From: Acetobacterium sp. KB-1
GTDB lineage: Bacteria > Bacillota > Clostridia > Eubacteriales > Eubacteriaceae
Assembly: GCF_003260995.1 (NCBI RefSeq)
Contig: NZ_CP030040.1
Location: 1,401,736-1,465,735 of the forward strand
Length of the DNA: 64,000 bases
Reading direction: 5' to 3'
Each line of letters opens with the position of its first letter. The stretch's first letter is position 1. The position numbers and the translations under genes are program-made. The notes below the pieces were generated by a model. The model made no database searches and was not told the DNA's origin. It worked only from the letters and a program-made list of their open reading frames with translations. Below, one piece after another: positions 29,285 through 38,690 of this stretch.

Positions 29285-30709
29285 CTATTTCTTTTTAGCT
29301 TCTTTAAGCGCCAGTTTCTCTGGTACTAAGAAATCTGACTGGAATTCAGAACACTCTTTGGCAACAACACTGCTTAAAACCAGCAAACTGATTAGGTTTG
29401 GTATGGCCATTAAGCCATTCATGGCATCTGATAAATTCCAGACAACTTCAAGAGCTGTGGTAGCGCCAACAAAGACAACAAGACAGTAAAGAATCCGATA
29501 AACTGTGACGGCAATTGGTGCTTTAATTAAATACTCCAATGACTTTTCACCGTAATACTCCCAACCCAGAATGGTTGAAAATGCAAAGAGGGCAATTCCT
29601 ACCGTTACAATATAGCCACCAACAGGACCCAGAGCGGACTGGAAAGCGGCAATGGTAAGATTTGCTCCCATTAAAAGTTCACCAGTCGCGTCCATTGTAC
29701 CCAGGGCGCCAGAAGAGGCAATAACTAGACCTGTAATTGTACAGACACAGATGGTATCAAAAAAAGTTCCTGTCATATTGATATAACCTTGTCGTGAAGG
29801 ATGATCCGTTTTTGCTGCGGCAGCGGCAATTGGTGCTGAACCAAGACCTGCTTCATTTGAGAACACGCCCCGGGCGACACCCCAACGCATCGATGTCAAC
29901 ATGGTTGCGACAATCGTTCCGCCCACGCCGCCAGCCATTGCTGTCGGTGAAAAGGCCATCGTAAAGATTTCCACAATACCTGCTGGTACGTTTTGAATAT
30001 TGATGATGATAACAACAAGTGCTGCTAAAACGTAAAACACTGCCATAAATGGAACAATGACCCCTGTCACCTTACCAATGCTCTTGATGCCACCGAGAAT
30101 AACTAAAAATGACAACACCGTTAGTATCAGGCCCGATATCCAGGTGGGTACGCCAAAAGTACCAAATACTGCCCCTGAAATTGAGTTAGCCTGGGTCATG
30201 TTGCCAATCCCGAACGATGCCACGGTGGCAAATAGTGCAAACAAAAATGCGAGCGCTAAACCGATTTTTTTGTTTTTAAAGCCATTTTTCATCGCATACA
30301 TGGGACCACCGGCCATTTCGCCTTTGGCATTGGTTTCCCGGTATTTTACCGCCAGTACACTTTCAGCATATTTGGTCGAAAGTCCAAACAGGGCTGAAAT
30401 CCACATCCACACCAGGGCACCCGGTCCTCCCAGGACCATCGCCGTTGCGACGCCAACGATATTCCCGGTGCCAATAGTGGCCGCCAGGGCTGTCATCAGG
30501 GATTGGAAGGGTGAAATGTCACCGCTTGAATCGTCTTTTTTGGATTTATCCGTTTTGGTAAAGACTGATTTAATGGCAAAGCCCAGGTTGAGCCATGGTG
30601 CAAACTTTAAGCGCACGGTTAAAAAGATCCCGGTCCCCATTAGTAGTGCCAGCATAATGGGTCCCCAAACAAAGTTATTTACAGCTGAAATGATATCCGA
30701 AAAATTCAT
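29285..30709 (-). CDS. sodium:alanine symporter, AgcS family
   Basis: A 474-residue membrane protein with about 11 hydrophobic segments. AgcS-family signatures include GTGIFLTVRLKFAPW, the segment GTGNIVGVATAMVLGGPGALVWMW and WGVARGVFSNEAGLGSAPIAAAAA. The family imports alanine or glycine with Na+. It follows alanine dehydrogenase (156-nt gap with a hairpin) and Lrp, so alanine is the likely substrate. AAAGGGGGC precedes the ATG. A long opposite-strand frame inside this gene is a shadow. Confidence 0.93.
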   Translation of the reverse strand: MNFSDIISAVNNFVWGPIMLALLMGTGIFLTVRLKFAPWLNLGFAIKSVFTKTDKSKKDDSSGDISPFQSLMTALAATIGTGNIVGVATAMVLGGPGALVWMWISALFGLSTKYAESVLAVKYRETNAKGEMAGGPMYAMKNGFKNKKIGLALAFLFALFATVASFGIGNMTQANSISGAVFGTFGVPTWISGLILTVLSFLVILGGIKSIGKVTGVIVPFMAVFYVLAALVVIIINIQNVPAGIVEIFTMAFSPTAMAGGVGGTIVATMLTSMRWGVARGVFSNEAGLGSAPIAAAAAKTDHPSRQGYINMTGTFFDTICVCTITGLVIASSGALGTMDATGELLMGANLTIAAFQSALGPVGGYIVTVGIALFAFSTILGWEYYGEKSLEYLIKAPIAVTVYRILYCLVVFVGATTALEVVWNLSDAMNGLMAIPNLISLLVLSSVVAKECSEFQSDFLVPEKLALKEAKKK

Positions 30710-30775
30710 ATTGCCCCCTTTAAATTTAAAAGTTCAGTGTTATCGATTACACTTTTGTGCAGAATTTTTTTAAAG

Positions 30776-30813
30776 GCAGGGCTCCACTGTTAATTAAAAC
30801 AGTGTCGCCCTGC
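30776..30813 (-). other. hairpin between alanine dehydrogenase and symporter genes
   Basis: GCAGGGC / GCCCTGC and ACTGTT / AACAGT form two stacked stems with a 3-by-3 internal loop. No U tract follows on the minus strand, so it is more likely an mRNA processing or stability element, or a partial attenuator, within the ald-symporter transcript. Confidence 0.5.
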
Positions 30814-30865
30814 AGTCAGTTTTTAAGATCCATCTTTTTAAAATCTCTCGATGCTACATTTAAAC

Positions 30866-31981
30866 CTATAGCAATTCGTCTGCGGGCACATATTCTTTGT
30901 TTAAGCCTTCAGCAACACCTTTGCAGGTAACATGACCTTTGTAAGTGTTTAAACCTAAAAGTAAAGCAGGATCTTCTTTCATTGCCGCTTCAGGTCCCTT
31001 GTTAACAATCGCCAGTAAATATGGCAGGGTCGATCCCGTCAGTGCATAGGTGGATGTTTTGGGAACAGCACCAGGCATGTTGGCTACTGAATAATGGATA
31101 ACGCCATGTTTTTCAAAGCAGGGATCATCGTGAGTTGTGCTGTGATCAATGGTTTCAACCGATCCGCCCTGGTCAATGGCGACATCAACAATAACAGATC
31201 CCTTTTTCATGTTTTTAACCATCTCTTCAGTGACCAGTTTTGGCGCTTTTTCGCCAGCAACTAAGACGCCACTGATAAGCAGATCAGATTTTTTGGTCAG
31301 TTCGGCCATGTTGTAGGGATTACTGACTAATGTGGAAACGCGACCATTAAAGACGTCATCCACATAGGTTAATCTTGGTTTGCTGATATCAATAACGGTA
31401 ACATGCGCGCCCAGACCAACTGCCATTTTTGCAGCGTTCATACCGACAGTACCCGCACCAATTATCATGACCTCTGCTGGTAATACACCGGTAACACCGC
31501 CAAGTAACATCCCAACACCACCGTGATAACGCTGCAGCATGGTAGCACCAACCTGGACAGACATTCTTCCCGCAACTTCACTCATTGGGATCAGCAGTGG
31601 CAATGATCGGTCTGGCAATTGTACGGTTTCATAAGCAATCCCGGTAATTTTTTTCTTAACTAATATATCGGTTAAAGGCAGGTTTGGTGCAAGATGTAGA
31701 TAAGTAAATAAGGTTTGGCCTTCCTTCATCAGTTCATATTCAGACTCAATCGGTTCTTTTACTTTTACAATAATATCAGCTTGTTCAAATACTTCTTTCG
31801 CCTGATTTAGAATAACGGCCCCTTCTGCTACATATTCCTGATCTTCAATTCCACTTTCAAGGCCAGCCTTTGTTTCGACAAATACCTTATGGCCACTCGC
31901 TACTAGGGCATGCACACCTGCTGGTGTTACGGATACACGTGACTCATTGTTCTTAATTTCTTTTGGAATACCTACAATCAT
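30866..31981 (-). CDS. ald: alanine dehydrogenase
   Basis: A 371-residue NAD-dependent L-alanine dehydrogenase (alanine + NAD+ + H2O to pyruvate + NH4+ + NADH). Signatures seen: [16 protein letters not shown] at the N-terminus, catalytic K and H region ([22 protein letters not shown]), the NAD fold ([22 protein letters not shown]) and [13 protein letters not shown]. Length is typical. AGGAGG precedes the ATG. It lies between lrp (51 nt upstream) and the alanine symporter, forming an alanine-use cassette feeding the adjacent PFOR. Confidence 0.96.
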   Translation of the reverse strand: MIVGIPKEIKNNESRVSVTPAGVHALVASGHKVFVETKAGLESGIEDQEYVAEGAVILNQAKEVFEQADIIVKVKEPIESEYELMKEGQTLFTYLHLAPNLPLTDILVKKKITGIAYETVQLPDRSLPLLIPMSEVAGRMSVQVGATMLQRYHGGVGMLLGGVTGVLPAEVMIIGAGTVGMNAAKMAVGLGAHVTVIDISKPRLTYVDDVFNGRVSTLVSNPYNMAELTKKSDLLISGVLVAGEKAPKLVTEEMVKNMKKGSVIVDVAIDQGGSVETIDHSTTHDDPCFEKHGVIHYSVANMPGAVPKTSTYALTGSTLPYLLAIVNKGPEAAMKEDPALLLGLNTYKGHVTCKGVAEGLNKEYVPADELL

Positions 31982-32032
31982 GATAAAACCTCCTGTTCTA
32001 TAATATAAATTTGTAAACTTAATTAAAAAATC

Positions 32033-32494
32033 TTACATATTCGTATCTTCGTAGGGAAGAATGGAGTATGTATTTTTTACGGTTGACAGGGTTACAATCG
32101 TTCTTGTCTTTTGTACCCCGGTAACTGTTTTAATGCGATTCAACACTGCTTCCAGACTTTTAGTATCTTTAGTAATAATTTTAATTAAATAATCATAATC
32201 TCCGGCCAGATAATCACATTCAATGATCTCATTCTCATTCTCCACCAATTCGACAAAGCCTTCAATATAATTTGGGTGTTTAAGGGATATAAACATGTAG
32301 GCGACCAGATTTTTATTCATCTTTTGAGTCGACAGGATAATGGTGTACTTCTGAATGATTCCGGAAGAATCTAATTTTTTTATTCGTTCGCTGATTGCAG
32401 GAACCGATAAACTGACTTCACTGGCAATTTCGGAAGCTGTAACTCGTGCATTCTTCTGCAACAACTTAAGGATTTCAATATCAATTGAATCCAT
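32033..32494 (-). CDS. Lrp/AsnC family transcriptional regulator
   Basis: A 153-residue regulator with an N-terminal winged helix-turn-helix (IDIEILKLLQKNARVTASEIASEVSLS.. region, residues 3-50) and a C-terminal RAM ligand-binding domain (ECDYLAGDYDYLIKI). Members sense amino acids as dimers or octamers. Being upstream of ald and the symporter it probably controls them in response to alanine, and also itself. AAGGAG precedes the ATG. Confidence 0.93.
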   Translation of the reverse strand: MDSIDIEILKLLQKNARVTASEIASEVSLSVPAISERIKKLDSSGIIQKYTIILSTQKMNKNLVAYMFISLKHPNYIEGFVELVENENEIIECDYLAGDYDYLIKIITKDTKSLEAVLNRIKTVTGVQKTRTIVTLSTVKNTYSILPYEDTNM

Positions 32495-32526
32495 GTAATC
32501 TCCTTTCTATTAAAACTATTAAAATA

Positions 32527-32555
32527 ATTATACCCGACTTATCAAGTAAATTAAA
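32527..32555 (-). promoter_or_regulatory. lrp promoter
   Basis: Minus-strand TATAAT (32527-32532) has a weak TTTAAT 17 bp upstream. The short palindrome ACTT-GAT-AAGT (32537-32547) lies in the spacer and may be an Lrp contact. The rest of the 394-nt gap to the polyphosphate phosphotransferase gene holds no ORF, only two inverted repeats. Confidence 0.45.
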
Positions 32556-32800
32556 CGTTTTCAGTGAATAACAATAGATCTTTTTGTTATACTAATAAAT
32601 CACTTTAAATATTTAATTACTATTGGTGTCTATTCGTTCCCGCACTTTATTTATTTATGCAATCCGATTTTTCCATTGAAAAACTGAGGTAAAATCAAAA
32701 TAAACTTAAAAACATACGGCTCTCATTGTTAGTCTTTAACACCTGTGTGTTCAATCGGTTGCAACAATAACGATCTCAATTATTTCTATAATTTACTTCA

Positions 32801-32830
32801 CGCCTGACCATCAAGTGCGACAAACAGGCG
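32801..32830. other. inverted repeat CGCCTG..CAGGCG
   Basis: A 6-bp perfect inverted repeat with an 18-nt loop in the gap between lrp and the phosphotransferase gene. Function is not clear. Confidence 0.3.
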
Positions 32831-32849
32831 TGATTGTTTAAGGCGCAAC

Positions 32850-32880
32850 CTTTTTATCGATTATTATAATCGATAAAAAG
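32850..32880 (-). terminator. palindromic hairpin after the polyphosphate:AMP phosphotransferase gene
   Basis: CTTTTTATCGATTA / TAATCGATAAAAAG is a perfect 14-bp stem with a 3-nt loop, 8 nt past the stop codon. It is AT-rich and lacks a classic U tract after the stem, although the stem itself ends in A/T runs. It is probably a 3' end structure. Confidence 0.5.
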
Positions 32881-32888
32881 TGACTTAC

Positions 32889-34370
32889 CTAATTGTCTAA
32901 GCGTTTTTCGATCGCAGCGATGGTTTGCTTTAAAACCTTGATCCGGGCATAATATTTACTTTGAGCTTCCACGATAACCCAGGGTGCATCGACCGTTGAT
33001 GTCTTTAGTAGCATGTCATCCACTGCTATTTTATAAAGCTCCCACTTTTCCCGATTCCGCCAATCTTCTTCAGTGATTTTCCATTCCTTATCAGGATTTC
33101 CTTCCCGATCGGTGAAGCGTCTCAACTGTTCATCCTGATCAATTTGCAACCAGAACTTAATGACGATGGCACCCCAGTCGGAGAGTTGTTTTTCAAATTC
33201 GTTAATTTCCCGATAACTCCGATCAAATTCTTCCTGGGTGCAAAAACCTTCAATCGGCTCCACCATCACCCGACCATACCAGGTTCGATCCCATACGCCG
33301 ATATGACCATTTTTAGGGATGTCCCGCCAGAAGCGCCAGAGGTAATGATGCTTTTTCTCAATATCGCTGGGACTGGCTGTTGGATAGACCGTATAACCTC
33401 TGGGGTCCAGGTTTCTAGTCAGCCGTTTGATACAGCCACCCTTGCCGGCGGCATCCCAGCCTTCAAACCCGATAATCATGGGAATCCGTTCCCGGTACAA
33501 CTGAAATTGCAATAGCCGGATTTGTTTCTGATATTCTTTTATCTGACTCTGATACGCTTCTTCACTGATAACCTGGTCAAGTACAATCCCGTCAAGTATT
33601 TTCGATTGAAATGGCTTATCTCCAACCTCAATCAGTGGCGTAAGTTTTATTTTTGGCGTCATTTTTACGTCATTAATCGCTTTTTCCAGACGTCTTTCCA
33701 ATATACTCAGAACTTTAATCAGAGCGTAGTCTTTTTGTTCACCTTCGATAATCGCCCAAGGAGCACAATCGTTATCGGTCAGTTCCAGTCCCCGATTCAC
33801 CTTCTTATATAGTTTATCATAATGCTTATTTTCTTTTTTATCCCGGGGCGTAACCCGCCAGGCCGTGACATCATTATCGAGCAATTTGTCAAACCGTTTT
33901 TTTTGTTCTTTTTTACTGATATGAATAAAAAACTTAAAAATAATCATCCCATCCTCAGATAGGGTTTGTTCGAATTCATTGGCCTGTTTCATCAGCCTTT
34001 GCATTGAAATGGTATCTGTCGATTTACGATAAAACAAATCGCTATAATAGCTGCGATTAAAAATTGTGATTTGCCCCTCCTCCGGTGTTTTGGTCCAATA
34101 GCGCCATAAGAACGGGCGAAATAACTCCTCCTCATTTTCCTGCTTCTTAAAGTTATAAACCCGAAACGATCGCGGATCCATAGGCATCAGCAGTTCATTA
34201 ATGAGTGTCCCCTTGCCGCCCGCATCCCAGCCCTCAAAAAGAACTAAAACCGGTATCCCCATATCATGGAGAGTCCGCTGTAACTCGCCTAACCGGGTCG
34301 TCAGTCGTTCTTTTTCCTGACGATAGGTTTCTTTGTCGATTGTAACCCCTAAATCAATTTTCTCCAGCAT
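32889..34370 (-). CDS. pap: polyphosphate:AMP phosphotransferase (two-domain PPK2)
   Basis: A 493-residue protein made of two PPK2 domains. Each has a Walker A-like loop (FEGWDAGGKGT, residues 45-55; FEGWDAAGKGG, 302-312) and the downstream lid and Walker B segments (FNRSYYSDLF; WDRTWYGRV). Two-domain PPK2 enzymes phosphorylate AMP to ADP with polyphosphate, the C-terminal domain being the active one in characterised cases. AGGAGG precedes the ATG. It stands alone between terminator-like structures. Confidence 0.92.
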   Translation of the reverse strand: MLEKIDLGVTIDKETYRQEKERLTTRLGELQRTLHDMGIPVLVLFEGWDAGGKGTLINELLMPMDPRSFRVYNFKKQENEEELFRPFLWRYWTKTPEEGQITIFNRSYYSDLFYRKSTDTISMQRLMKQANEFEQTLSEDGMIIFKFFIHISKKEQKKRFDKLLDNDVTAWRVTPRDKKENKHYDKLYKKVNRGLELTDNDCAPWAIIEGEQKDYALIKVLSILERRLEKAINDVKMTPKIKLTPLIEVGDKPFQSKILDGIVLDQVISEEAYQSQIKEYQKQIRLLQFQLYRERIPMIIGFEGWDAAGKGGCIKRLTRNLDPRGYTVYPTASPSDIEKKHHYLWRFWRDIPKNGHIGVWDRTWYGRVMVEPIEGFCTQEEFDRSYREINEFEKQLSDWGAIVIKFWLQIDQDEQLRRFTDREGNPDKEWKITEEDWRNREKWELYKIAVDDMLLKTSTVDAPWVIVEAQSKYYARIKVLKQTIAAIEKRLDN

Positions 34371-34402
34371 GATAGCCTCCTACTATATTTTAATTGATGC
34401 CG

Positions 34403-34432
34403 CAAAAAAAGGACGTCATAAAAGACGCCCCT
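34403..34432 (-). terminator. terminator of the isocitrate dehydrogenase family gene
   Basis: On the minus strand GGGCGTC / GACGTCC with a 6-nt loop, followed by TTTTTTTGCGG, just after the stop codon at 34439. Confidence 0.88.
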
Positions 34433-34438
34433 CATTAA

Positions 34439-35632
34439 TTAGATGAAATTTTTATAAATCACGTCCAACTTCGGGTTGGACAATGTTTCCATTACGTAAT
34501 TGGCATATTCTGAACCGGTAGCACCTGTCTCACGGCCAGTCAGCACCAGTTTCTTTTCGTATAAACCGCAGATATCCAAAGCTTTTTGAAGCTGTTCTGC
34601 TTTTTGGCTATAACCAATATGCACGAGCAGCATTCCGGCGGCACGTATAATGCTACAGGGATCGGCGTATTGTCCACGACCCTCTTCGACCATTCTTGGG
34701 GCTGACCCATGGATGGCCTCAAACATCGCATATTGCTTGCCGATGTTAGCTGAACCAGCGGTACCGACACCGCCCTGGAACTCAGCCGCCTCATCAGTTA
34801 AGATATCACCATAGAGATTGGGTAGTACCATTACCTTAAATTGACTCCGACGCTTTTCATCTACTAATTTGGCAGTCATGATGTCAATATACCAGTCATC
34901 CATTTCCACGGTGGGATAATTCTTGGCAATCGCTTTGGCTGTATCTAAAAATTTACCATCCGTTGTTTTAATGACATTGGCTTTGGTAACGACTGTTACC
35001 TTATTTTTTCCGGATTTTTGGGCAAAATCAAAGGCCGCCTTAATGATTCGCTCTGAGCCGTCCTGGGTGGTGACGGTAAAATCAATGGCTAAATCATTGT
35101 TAACATGGATCCCTTTGCTACCAACTGCATAAGCACCTTCAGTATTTTCCCGATAAAAAGTCCAGTCGATATTCTTTTCCGGAACAGAAACCGGGCGCAC
35201 ATTGGCAAATAAGTCCAACTCGCGGCGCATGGCCACATTGGCACTTTCGATATTTGGCCAGGGATCTCCTTCTCGCGGTGTCGTTGTGGGTCCTTTTAAG
35301 ATGACATCGCAGGTTTTAAGTTCTGCTAAAACCTCATCCGGAATCGCTTTTCCACAAGCCGCGCGATTTTCAATGGTTAAGCCGTCGATGGTTTTAAAGA
35401 CAATTCTTCCGGTTTTAACATCATCCGCCAGTAGAAATTCTAAAACCCGTTGGGCTTCTGATGTGATAAATGGACCAATCCCATCGCCACCAACAATACC
35501 AATAATAATTCTATCTTTTGCTGTGAAATCGGTAAAATCCTTTTGAATCTTCATTTTTTCAATCCGTGTCAATTGTTCTTTGATCACCTCTCCAAAATGG
35601 GCCTTTGCTCGTTCAATCTGTTCTTCGATCAT
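34439..35632 (-). CDS. isocitrate/isopropylmalate dehydrogenase family protein
   Basis: A 397-residue beta-decarboxylating dehydrogenase. Seen: GGDGIGPFIT (nucleotide site start), the substrate arginine region ANVRPVSVP, YRENTEGAY, the Lys-containing VTKANVIKTTDGKF and the Mg-binding DEAAEFQGG region. YRENTEGAY favours isocitrate over isopropylmalate, so an isocitrate dehydrogenase serving glutamate synthesis is the likely role; coenzyme choice is undecided. I start at the ATG ending 35632, with GGAGG four bases upstream; a longer frame to 35665 would include that site. The HD-domain gene ends just upstream, so the two may be co-transcribed. Confidence 0.86.
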   Translation of the reverse strand: MIEEQIERAKAHFGEVIKEQLTRIEKMKIQKDFTDFTAKDRIIIGIVGGDGIGPFITSEAQRVLEFLLADDVKTGRIVFKTIDGLTIENRAACGKAIPDEVLAELKTCDVILKGPTTTPREGDPWPNIESANVAMRRELDLFANVRPVSVPEKNIDWTFYRENTEGAYAVGSKGIHVNNDLAIDFTVTTQDGSERIIKAAFDFAQKSGKNKVTVVTKANVIKTTDGKFLDTAKAIAKNYPTVEMDDWYIDIMTAKLVDEKRRSQFKVMVLPNLYGDILTDEAAEFQGGVGTAGSANIGKQYAMFEAIHGSAPRMVEEGRGQYADPCSIIRAAGMLLVHIGYSQKAEQLQKALDICGLYEKKLVLTGRETGATGSEYANYVMETLSNPKLDVIYKNFI

Positions 35633-35690
35633 AGTTCCTCCGTCAAATTTATTGATTTGTGTCATAGAAATGCTTAAGGCAAGCTGCCGA

Positions 35691-36197
35691 TTAAGCTCTG
35701 GACATCATACTTTTAAGCCGTTTGATGGGCTGGGTATTTTTAAAAACCAGTTCATTGGTGGCCACAAATTTATCCACCGCGGTAACAACCCAGCTGCCCA
35801 GGTTTGTCGGGGGAATAAGTGTCAGGGGAAACATATGTTTCACGATCATATCTGCCTGGCGCTGATCGATATCAAAATATTTTTCGGCATTTTCAAGTGC
35901 TACTTTAGGATGGGAGAAGCCATGCATTTCCTTAATCCGACTGAGCCCTTTGCCTGTTTTAACCTTACCCTGCCATGCTTCCAGAAAAAAATCATGGAGT
36001 GTTGCCCCTCTCGCAACGGATGCGTAATCCATCCTTAAAAATCTGGCTACGCGATAGGAATAATACCCCACTGCAACAGCGTGTTCATATAAACCATTGC
36101 CATGATGATCAATTTCCCTTAATTTTTGGAATTCACTGTGTGTTAATATATCGCCAACAATGGTTTCAAACTCATCATAATACTTTTTTGTTTCCAT
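35691..36197 (-). CDS. HD domain-containing phosphohydrolase
   Basis: A 168-residue protein of the HD superfamily. The metal-binding residues appear as H in GLYEHAVAV, HD in GATLHDFFLEAW, a later H (HGFSHPKVALENA) and a D in VTAVDKFV. Such proteins hydrolyse nucleotides or other phosphoesters; the substrate is unknown. AAAGGTC precedes the ATG. It is followed at 58 nt by the isocitrate dehydrogenase family gene. Confidence 0.82.
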   Translation of the reverse strand: METKKYYDEFETIVGDILTHSEFQKLREIDHHGNGLYEHAVAVGYYSYRVARFLRMDYASVARGATLHDFFLEAWQGKVKTGKGLSRIKEMHGFSHPKVALENAEKYFDIDQRQADMIVKHMFPLTLIPPTNLGSWVVTAVDKFVATNELVFKNTQPIKRLKSMMSRA

Positions 36198-36377
36198 TGA
36201 GACCTTTCTTTTACTGTTATTTATTCAGAAAAACTGAATAGAAGCTTTAAATATTATAGCATAGTATCTTTATTTTAAGTTAAAATTATCGGTGAAGTTC
36301 TTAAAAAAAACAAAAAAAGGTACGGTTATTATTGAAATCATGATAAACTAAATAAAAAAGAACAGGAAGGAAAGACC

Positions 36378-36836
36378 ATGAAAATTAAAAAGCTACTCAT
36401 CGGAACAGGTGTTGTTTTTGCAACTGGGATCGCCCTTTATCATGCTTGCGTGATCAAAAAAGGCAAGGAATTTGAAGCGAGCCTTGACAACAGTGCTGAC
36501 TCCTTGGATGAAACCGTTCTGTACGGCGGAAAAATGAAAGATTATCGGGATCAGACCATGCAGGATACAAAAATCGGAGCTTTCTTTGGCGGCATGCAGC
36601 TTGACTTTTCAGATGTCGTTACTAAAAAAGACCATTATCGCATGGATATCAGTATCATCAGCGGCGGTCTGAACATCATCGTTCCCGATAATTTTAAATT
36701 AAAAATTGTTGATACCTGTAAATTTGGCGGCATTGCCGACAATACGGTTTGTGTGGACCCCGATCATTCGGTAGCTCTTTCCGTTTTTGCCGATATCACC
36801 TGTGGTGGTCTTAATTTCGAAAATGCATCCGAGTAA
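36378..36836 (+). CDS. LiaF-like cell-envelope response protein
   Basis: A 152-residue protein with a short N-terminal hydrophobic segment (about residues 7-25) and a beta-rich C-terminal domain of the LiaF/DUF2154 type: GAFFGGMQLDFSDV and ISGGLNIIVPDNFKLKI. In Bacillus the full LiaF inhibits the LiaRS two-component system under no stress; here no LiaRS genes lie next to it and the N-terminal membrane part is reduced to one segment. Good AGGAAGGAAAG site. It is monocistronic and convergent with the GGDEF/EAL gene across a shared terminator. Confidence 0.78.
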   Translation: MKIKKLLIGTGVVFATGIALYHACVIKKGKEFEASLDNSADSLDETVLYGGKMKDYRDQTMQDTKIGAFFGGMQLDFSDVVTKKDHYRMDISIISGGLNIIVPDNFKLKIVDTCKFGGIADNTVCVDPDHSVALSVFADITCGGLNFENASE

Positions 36837-36889
36837 GAACATTTTTTTGTAAAACACTTTCTTAACATCAATAAAACGCCAACACCTCA

Positions 36890-36926
36890 AAAAACTGAAA
36901 TCAGCCTAAGCCGATTTCAGTTTTTT
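36890..36926. terminator. bidirectional terminator shared by the LiaF-like and GGDEF/EAL genes
   Basis: AAAAAACTGAAATC..GATTTCAGTTTTTT with an inner GC/GC pair and a 4-nt loop. The last codons and TAG stop of the minus-strand gene lie within the hairpin. Confidence 0.9.
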
Positions 36927-38402
36927 ATTGACAAAATCTTCAAATTCAATGACATTCATGGGTTTGGCATAAAAGAAACCCTGAGCAATATCGCAACCTT
37001 TTTCTTTTAAGAAATCGACCTGTTCCTGAGTCTCAACCCCTTCGGCAACCGTGATCAGATCTAAATCCTTAGCCATATTCAACATACTGGTAATAATCTT
37101 TTTTCCCCGCGCATTATCTTCGGTAAAAAAAGCTTTATCGAGCTTTAAAATATCTGCCGGCAGATTTTTAAGGGTATTGAGCGATGAATAGGCTCGTCCA
37201 AAGTCATCAATCGAAATATGAAACCCGGAAGCCTTTAAATGGTTCATAATCGCAACCATCTGATTTTCATTGTCAAAAACAGTTCCTTCCGTTAATTCAA
37301 TTTCAATCATCTTCGGATCGATGTGATAGCGATTGGCAATGGCCAGCAATTCCTCCGGCAATAACGTATTTTCCAGGTGGAGCCGGGAAAAATTAACCGA
37401 AATAATCATATTTGTCAGTTGATCCATTTCCTTTTTCCATTTTTGCAGCAGTTTACACACTTCTTCAAACATATAGGTATCGATTTTTTTCACAAACCCA
37501 TTTTTCTCGAACAGGGGAATAAAATCATTGGGCGGCAAGATGCCCCGTTTAGGATCATTCCACCGCACCAACGCCTCTGCGCCGATTATGTGCTCATCTG
37601 AAAACAAATACTTAGGCTGAAGATATACTTCAAACTCACGATTACGCAAGGCCATTTCCATTCTATTTTCAATCGCGTTCTCAATCATCATGCTGTGACG
37701 CATCCCGTCATCATAAAAGGCGTAACTCACCTGGGAGTTATCCTTTATCGAACGTTTGGCCATATTGGCCCGATCGCTAAGGGTATGGATATCCCTGTCT
37801 TCCTCAATGAGATAAATGCCCATCGAAATACCAATGATAAACTTGGGAGAATAGCCACTAATCTCGTGAATCAGTTTTTCGACCCGCTGAGAAAACTGCC
37901 CGTAACCTTTATATTTCATTAAAACACTAAAATTGTCGGTTGCGATTCTCGAAAACAACTCATTTGTTTCAAGGTGTTCTTCTAAAATCCGGGCAATTGC
38001 CGTCAGAACCTCATTACCTGTCTGATCGCCGTATAAATCATTGATCGCCTTGAACTTATCGACATCAAAAATGATCATGGCATAGGGTTGGGTCTGGTCT
38101 TTTTTAACGAGCGTTTCGACGTCGCGTTTAAACTTGATCCAATTGGGACAGCCCGTCAAAAAGTCAACATCCTGCATCCGCTTTAATTTTAAGATTTCTT
38201 TCTTAAGCTTGAAAACAAAATAATTGCTGGTCAGGCTGATAAAAAAAATGCCTATAAACGAAAAACTATAAAACAGAATACCAAAAATCGCCTGATCAGA
38301 AAGCTGAAAAAAAGAAACTGAGTGAACTATAAAAACCATCATGACCAAAAAAAACAACGCAAAGCTGAGGATTAATAACTTTTTTTCGTTATAAGTCTTC
38401 AC
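36906..38402 (-). CDS. membrane GGDEF/EAL protein, probable c-di-GMP phosphodiesterase
   Basis: A 498-residue protein with two membrane segments (about 9-29 and 38-64), a GGDEF-type domain (about 75-230) and an EAL domain (about 245-495). The GGDEF signature reads ATDNF (154-158), so cyclase activity is probably lost. The EAL domain keeps the catalytic set: EALVRW, NFSRLHLEN, EIELTEG, IDDFG, LKLDKAF, AEGVE and QGFFYAKP. It starts with GTG preceded by GGAGG at five bases. Linkage to motility is plausible, as flagellar genes lie further along. Confidence 0.9.
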   Translation of the reverse strand: MKTYNEKKLLILSFALFFLVMMVFIVHSVSFFQLSDQAIFGILFYSFSFIGIFFISLTSNYFVFKLKKEILKLKRMQDVDFLTGCPNWIKFKRDVETLVKKDQTQPYAMIIFDVDKFKAINDLYGDQTGNEVLTAIARILEEHLETNELFSRIATDNFSVLMKYKGYGQFSQRVEKLIHEISGYSPKFIIGISMGIYLIEEDRDIHTLSDRANMAKRSIKDNSQVSYAFYDDGMRHSMMIENAIENRMEMALRNREFEVYLQPKYLFSDEHIIGAEALVRWNDPKRGILPPNDFIPLFEKNGFVKKIDTYMFEEVCKLLQKWKKEMDQLTNMIISVNFSRLHLENTLLPEELLAIANRYHIDPKMIEIELTEGTVFDNENQMVAIMNHLKASGFHISIDDFGRAYSSLNTLKNLPADILKLDKAFFTEDNARGKKIITSMLNMAKDLDLITVAEGVETQEQVDFLKEKGCDIAQGFFYAKPMNVIEFEDFVNKKLKSA

Positions 38403-38690
38403 CGCTACCTCCTAAATTGTCAAATCTAATTGAGTAACTGGCTAACTTATAAAAGTCCCTTTAGCTTTGCGTCACTATTTCACAACAGTTTTGCCCTTTA
38501 ATTCCGTATTTTTTCTATTCCAACTGCAAATTTCATAAATTATGCTTCTTAATCTGCAGAGGTTATAGATATTTTGTATTAGATTTTTCGATATTGTATC
38601 ATAATTGTAACATTATGTCTTGCGTTCCTTGTTAAACTTTTTTTACTTTATTTTCACTCTGCCGCATTTAAACAAAATAACTTGACCGCC

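Noticed and set aside
30057-30773. 238-codon plus-strand frame
   Set aside because: Antisense shadow of the alanine symporter gene, with no ribosome site; the minus-strand protein is clearly conserved.
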